64,000 nt of DNA, taken from Adenophora triphylla var. japonica (taxonomy: Eukaryota > Streptophyta > Magnoliopsida > Asterales > Campanulaceae). A program made the translations under genes and the position numbers. The stretch covers positions 372,001 to 436,000 of the forward strand of contig JAFEMH010000524.1 of NCBI GenBank assembly GCA_022495995.1, in the 5' to 3' direction. The notes under the pieces were generated by a model, which saw only the letters and a program-made list of their open reading frames with translations, was not told the DNA's origin and did no database searches. Within the stretch, counting starts at the first letter, position 1; each line of letters starts with the position of its first letter. Shown here one piece after another: positions 59,100 to 64,000 of the stretch.

Positions 59100-60960
59100 G
59101 TCGGCTCCTGTAATGCAAGGATATATGCATGTTGGTCTCGGATAGACCCGAAAGATTCTTACCTTTCTGCACCTGTTTAGCACATAAAGATTCCAAATAA
59201 ATTTTTCTGATTTAGTTGTTTAACTAGACTTATGTGGTAATGCTCACGTCTGTTCGTGTAAATGGACGGTTGGTCCTTTTTGTGGTGAGTTTATGTATGA
59301 GTATATGGTATATGGACATATAGAGACATTTGTATGGATTTATATTTGAGTTGGGTGAACTGTATGAGTGAACTTGTGTTTGACAAGTTGGCACCAAATC
59401 AGGTTTATGCAGAATATGTTGCTAGTCAACGAGGTTGTCTTGTACGAGAGTATTGTACTGTTTCTTCATTGTTGTAGAATTTCGATGAGTAACCTTGTGT
59501 GAACACATCTAGGCCTGTTTTGAATCTTCATTCTTAATTCTCCCTTGAGTCGTGTCTCTAGGAGGCAAACGACTACAAACATGTCGACTGTCGTAATGGC
59601 TTTATGTCCAAGTTTCTTTCATGTCTCTAGCCCCAAGTTGCTTGAATGTGGTAGATGACTTTGTGAACAGGCTTGTGAGGTTGTTCTCTTGACTTGAAGA
59701 TGATCGAAGAAGGCTCTTCTTGTTGATTTGATTTGAAGAGGATCGAATGATGTTCGATGAAGAAGGTTGAAGAATACTCTCCCTTTGTCCTTGATTTTTT
59801 TTCTTAGTGACGCACCCTGGTTTTTTCCTAGACCGCCCTTTCGGGTTTTCAATCTAGCAGACATCTCTTTTGCGTCTTTTTTTTAAAATAGTATGTTAAC
59901 TCGAAGAGAACTCAGTAGAGAAAATCTCATTGAGGAGAGAGAAATGAGATCTAAAATTAGTTGAGGAGAGATGGACTCTATTCTTTGGAAGGTGATCCAA
60001 GCATTGACTATTTGTAGAAGCGTATTCCCAAATGATGAGAGTGAGAAGCAAAGAGGAAAGCTCTTAATGCAGATTTTTGAAGAGTTGAAGTAGAGATTGA
60101 CTGGGGGAGGAAAGGTTATGAAGCCCCAGTTTTGATTCTTGGATTTCAAGAGTGTGTATGAGAGTGGCTAACAGGAAGCCCCCAGATTCAACAAGAAACG
60201 CTACTTGACTCAAAGATCTAGAAAGATTGTCCTACCTTTTAATGAACCATTCATCATCTAGAAATTTCTAAATAAGTTTGAGAAGAAAGCCAATCATTAG
60301 TATGACTTAAGGGTAAAAAGTCTTCTTCACTTGTTGTAAGAGGATGTTGAGTAATCTTCATTTCTTTTGTTGGTATCACTTGACTCCTCCTTTGTGGGAG
60401 GCCTTCATGCATTTGAAGTTTCACCTTTGTTGTGGGGGTGATGAAAGCTTGAGAGTTTTTTTTTTGTACACTCAAAGCTTTGAGTTGAGTAGCCCCACGC
60501 TTCTCGAAATGAAGGTTGACAGCAGCGCCTTTGGCTTTCTTCGTTTGCTGACCTTTGACTTTCAGTAGGGGTAATGTTTAACCCTTAAGCATTCTAATGA
60601 TAATCTTCTTCTTAAACTTGTTTAGAAGCTTCTATTTTTGCGATGATTTAGGGAATGGAGAGTCCATTATTTTGCATGAATTAAATGATACTCATGAGGT
60701 AGGACAAACTTTAGGGAAAGTGTTTAGGAAAAGAAAATGACTTTGATTAATGGAGAAATTAAAACAGACTCGATAGTTTAGATGACACAAACTAGAGGAG
60801 GTGAGAAGTACTAGAAAGACAGAACGACTCTTCGAGTTCATACTTGAAAATTTAAAACTTAATCTACTTCTATCAAAGGAGAAAGGGAGAGGATACGCCT
60901 CAAAGTGGTAAGTGTAGATTTCTTATCGGAGCTTCATCTTCTTCATGTATTATGAGGGAG
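59100..60960. other. interior of the Ty3-type element without recognisable pol
   Basis: No RT, RNase H or integrase motif is seen on either strand. The open frames are short and unlike known proteins. Confidence 0.5.
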
Positions 60961-61025
60961 AGGATTGGTGATGACGTTAGGACGTTCTAACTCTCCATTG
61001 TCAAAGAGGTCTTAGATGATGTCCT

Positions 61026-63685
61026 TCAAGTGGTGGAAAGTGTTGGTGTCGTGGCCGATGAAGTTGTGGTACTTGCATAATAAGTGATGAGCATGATTAG
61101 GACCCATATCCTTAGGAGGACCACCTTCCCTTGGTTTGATCTTTTCATTCTTGAAAAGCACATCGAAGATCTCTTCTTGAGTGATTCCTTCAATTTTGTC
61201 ATAGTGCCTCTTTTTCTTTTTGGGAGGAGGAACAACAGAATACTTGTCGGTGTTGGGGCGGTTGAATGCAATAGCGTTGACTGAAGCATCCTTACTTGTG
61301 GTAGATTTGTTGAAGCGGAAAGTACTTTCCTTTTTTTTTTACTTTTTAGGAAGTCATCAATCCTAATCTCGGACTCATGGAGTTCATTGAAGTTAGAAAA
61401 GTAATTACCGGCGAGCTTCTCTTGAAATTCATCACGGAGGCATTGAAGGAAGATGTGGATTTGCTCTTTGAGAGTGGGTCTTTCGACAATTTCAGTAAGT
61501 TTTAGTCTCCATCTTCTAGCAAATTCAGCGAAAGGCTCATTTGCATGTTGCTTGGTTTGTTCAAGATCCCTCCTAGTAGGGCGGTAAGTGGAATTGTCTT
61601 CAAACTGTCTTGGGAAGACCAAACTGTTGGTGTAATGCCCTAGGCTTTAGTTATGTTTAACTGAAAAACCGTTATATATCATCTTTATCGTTTAAGTTTA
61701 TTATTTGATTATTATATATTTTGCATATTTATTGTAATAATCTCCGTCCCTAATTATTAAGAGAATAATTAGTATAATTGTCAATGGATAATCATATGAT
61801 GATTATATGCATAGAGATGCACATTGAAATTATGGGTACCTGTTAGTGAACAAGTGACTGGACTTGACCCGTATGAGATTTATGTCATGGTCAGAATGTC
61901 ATAACTAAATCTCATATGGTCACTTCATTTAGTCCCTAGACCTGAGATTATCATGACCTTACATACGATGAAAGTTATGTTTGATTTTAGTCAAACGATA
62001 TCTTAACACGATATCTATAAAGGCTATCTTTGGCATGATCGGATTCATGATGGGAAGGATGATAAGTCAAGATGGAATTTTTCCCTCGAAAGAGAGATGT
62101 TTTGCTTGGGCCCCTCGATGAGTGATAATGATGAAAGTGTATGGCCATACCCCAATGCGATTGGATTATCATTATACTCAAAATCGAGAAAGCATTGAAC
62201 AAATACAAGTTGACGTGGACCATGACTTGTGTTCAATATAACATCGTGAGACAAAGGGAGAAATGGAAGTGTACCATTGGAAACGTGAACTCTTACGTTA
62301 TATTATTTGGGTAGACATAATGGCTTGCTAGAGTCCGCTTATGTCTTATGAGGGTCAATATGATCGAGCTCATTGCCAACATAATATAATCATATTGGGT
62401 CACACACAATTAGAATGAATTGGTTAAACCAAAGGAAGAAATGATTGAGAGTTCCTGATGTGGCATATTACATCGCGCGACACAACTTGCCCATGGGCTG
62501 CTTGTGGTCGTGCGACATAACGAGTCAGAAGAGGTTTGACAGACAGTTTCCTAATACGATTAGGTAACTAATACCAATACTAAGGTAGTATAAATATGCA
62601 GTCTGTAAACCCTAATGCCTAGCCGAATTTTCTCAAGAAAAATAAAAAACAAAGGTTTCTCAATATTTCTTCCATAGGTTTAAGAATCTAGCAATTCTCA
62701 AGAACTGTTCTTGGTTCATTCTTACGTGTGGATACTACTAGAGGGTATTCGCTCGTATGACGATCAAGGCCTAGAGTTCAAATTGTCCAAAGCAATCTGA
62801 AGATTAAAGATCGAAGTTTGTGATTCAAAATCACATTGATAATTGTTCGATAGCTCAAGAACGGAAAGCATTTAAGGTTGGTGAATTCTACCTCATAGGA
62901 ATTCAATTTAATTGTATAGAACGGATCTTAGGGCTCTAGGGTTTTGTGTTAATTGATGTTTAATTCCGCTGCGCATGGACCCATAAAACCCAACACAAAC
63001 ATGTAGAGGACCAATCAAGCCTTGTAGTCATGGGAATAGACATGTACCAATCCCTTGCAGAACCCACCAAAGTTTGAGGAAAGCATTGGGCCAAGATTGT
63101 GTTATCAACGCCCATTGGAAGCATAGCCCAAGTGTAGGTCTCAACATGAGCTCGAGAACAAGTAGTGCCGTTAAACTTGGCAATGTCGGGTGTCTTGTAC
63201 TTGCGAGGAAACTTGGTGATGGATTGTTGAAGAGCATCGGGATCAAATGGGACGAATGATCCCTTTGAAGTGTCAAGGGTTGCAAGTTTCTTCTCAAGAT
63301 AGTTCTTAGTAACATGGTTAGTGAGTTTAGTAGTTTCATCACTACCTTCCTTCTTAGTCTTAGTGCCCTTGGAGGTATGTTCCTTATCATCGGAGGAGGA
63401 TGAGGAAGAGGATGAATCGGATTCTTCCTTTTTCTTGCTTGACTTTTTGGTTTTTCTATTCTTTTTCGTGTAAGATTCCTCTTCATCGTAGTAGGATTCC
63501 TCTTTCTTCTTTTGTTTTCCTCCTTTCTTGACTTTCAACTCGTGGAGCTCTTTCATGAGGGTGGCCATTTGGGCGTTTTACTCATCATTTTTCTTACTTT
63601 TTTCATCCATCTTAAGCAGGGCTTCGATGAGTTCGGCCTTAACTTCCTTGATTTCGACTTCGGTGACAGAAGGAGAAGCAGACAT
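61026..63685 (-). pseudogene. Ty3-type gag, split by a solo LTR
   Basis: The start at 63685 reads MSASPSVTEVEIKEV... An in-frame TAA at 63578-63580 interrupts it, then a Lys/Glu/Ser-rich part follows and the gag core (FVPFDPDALQQSITKFPRKY, LVGSARDWYMSIP) up to 62996. Past the solo LTR the frame resumes at 61622 with VFPRQFEDNSTYRPTRRDLE and EPFAEFARRWRLKLTEIVER, typical of Tat/Ogre-like gag. A degraded knuckle-type CKYHNFIGHDTNTFHHLKD follows (about 61020-61085). The frame is continuous across the insertion once the LTR and one duplication are disregarded. Confidence 0.82.
61625..62995 (+). mobile_element. solo LTR (Copia, Sirevirus-like size) inside gag
   Basis: 1371 bp, TGTTGG..CCAACA, with target duplication CAAAC at 61620-61624 and 62996-63000 and no internal region. 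TATAAATA at 62589-62596 gives the + orientation. A GC-rich inverted repeat with TCGCGCGAC / GTCGTGCGA arms around GCCCATGGGC (62473-62515) lies upstream. Its termini match those of the Sirevirus but the body does not. Confidence 0.92.
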
Positions 63686-63818
63686 TGTGTCGAGCCTTGG
63701 CGATGAACCTAGATGTGTAGCAACCGTGTTAAACCATGATCAAGTCCCAACAAGTCGGGTGAATAGGGTATATGAAGGCTTGAAGGTTTTGGCCAAAACA
63801 CGAAAAGACATAACACTT

Positions 63819-63851
63819 GTCTCGCATGGGACAAGTAGTCTCGCGCGGGAC
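63819..63851. repeat. pair of GTCTCGCRYGGGAC near-palindromes
   Basis: GTCTCGCATGGGAC (63819-63832) and GTCTCGCGCGGGAC (63838-63851), upstream of the gag start. They are close to the palindromes in the LTR at 58097-58130. Confidence 0.75.
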
Positions 63852-64000
63852 AACACCACGGGAAGTCACATTTTTCTGATTTTAATCCTAATTTTGGTCG
63901 GACAAAAATCCATTTTGGGGGTTTCTAACATTCGAAATCCAAACCTAAGGACCTAGGGGTCGAAGTTATCTCAAGTAACATCAAATTTTGCGCAATAAAT

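Overview
This window is nuclear DNA from a eudicot plant. The evidence is spliced genes with GT..AG introns and plant TATA boxes, plant-only families (class III peroxidase, alpha-expansin, DYW-type PPR, UPF0496), Stowaway MITEs, and Copia and Ty3 LTR retrotransposons primed by plant tRNAs. The order cannot be fixed from the sequence; an asterid such as Lamiales is only a weak guess. All motif counts below were made by eye.

Layout. 1-1.7 kb: repeat debris and an (AAT)n array. 1.7-15.7 kb: a complete 14-kb Sirevirus (Copia) with 5-bp target duplications, on the minus strand, carrying a large extra gene between pol and the 3' LTR. It sits just upstream of a broken plant-mobile-domain (PMD) gene. 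16.2-18.5 kb: PMD and MULE transposase remnants and a cluster of palindromes. 19-20.3 kb: a two-exon UPF0496/DUF677 gene (+). 20.7-25.5 kb: a six-exon Abitram (Simiate/FAM206A) homologue (-), rebuilt from its splice sites, with introns full of transposons. 26.2-27.5 kb: a TIR element with an internal minisatellite. 28.3-30.1 and 36.8-38.1 kb: two PRX64-like class III peroxidases (-), a tandem pair separated by a 4.9-kb Copia element (31.8-36.6 kb). 39.4-40.7 kb: an alpha-expansin (-). 43.4-49.5 kb: a young Athila-like element with gag and protease but no reverse transcriptase or integrase (TR-GAG type), inserted inside a MITE. 51.1-53.4 kb: an intronless DYW-type PPR gene (-). 54.2-56.0 kb: a non-autonomous hAT element filled with simple repeats. 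57.3-64 kb: a Ty3-type gag-only element, with one LTR, a 51-bp minisatellite and a gag gene split by a solo LTR; it runs off the right edge.

Host genes. Both peroxidases and the expansin are secreted wall proteins (lignin polymerisation and wall loosening). The PPR protein is probably an organellar C-to-U RNA-editing factor. Abitram and UPF0496 have poorly known roles. Apart from the peroxidase pair, nothing suggests co-regulation.

Most unusual signal. The hexamer GCGGTT (AACCGC in the element's sense) occurs about 75 times in the 14-kb Sirevirus, almost always in one orientation. It lies in the U3, the U5, the non-coding tracts, the gag and pol linkers and the accessory gene (there in all three reading frames), and is nearly absent from the conserved enzyme cores. 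With the accessory protein, which has NLS-like and coiled-coil segments, this resembles the logic of element-encoded, motif-directed anti-silencing known from Arabidopsis VANDAL/VANC. That link is a hypothesis. A second pattern is that five other LTR families here each carry GC-rich dyads or repeats upstream of the TATA box.
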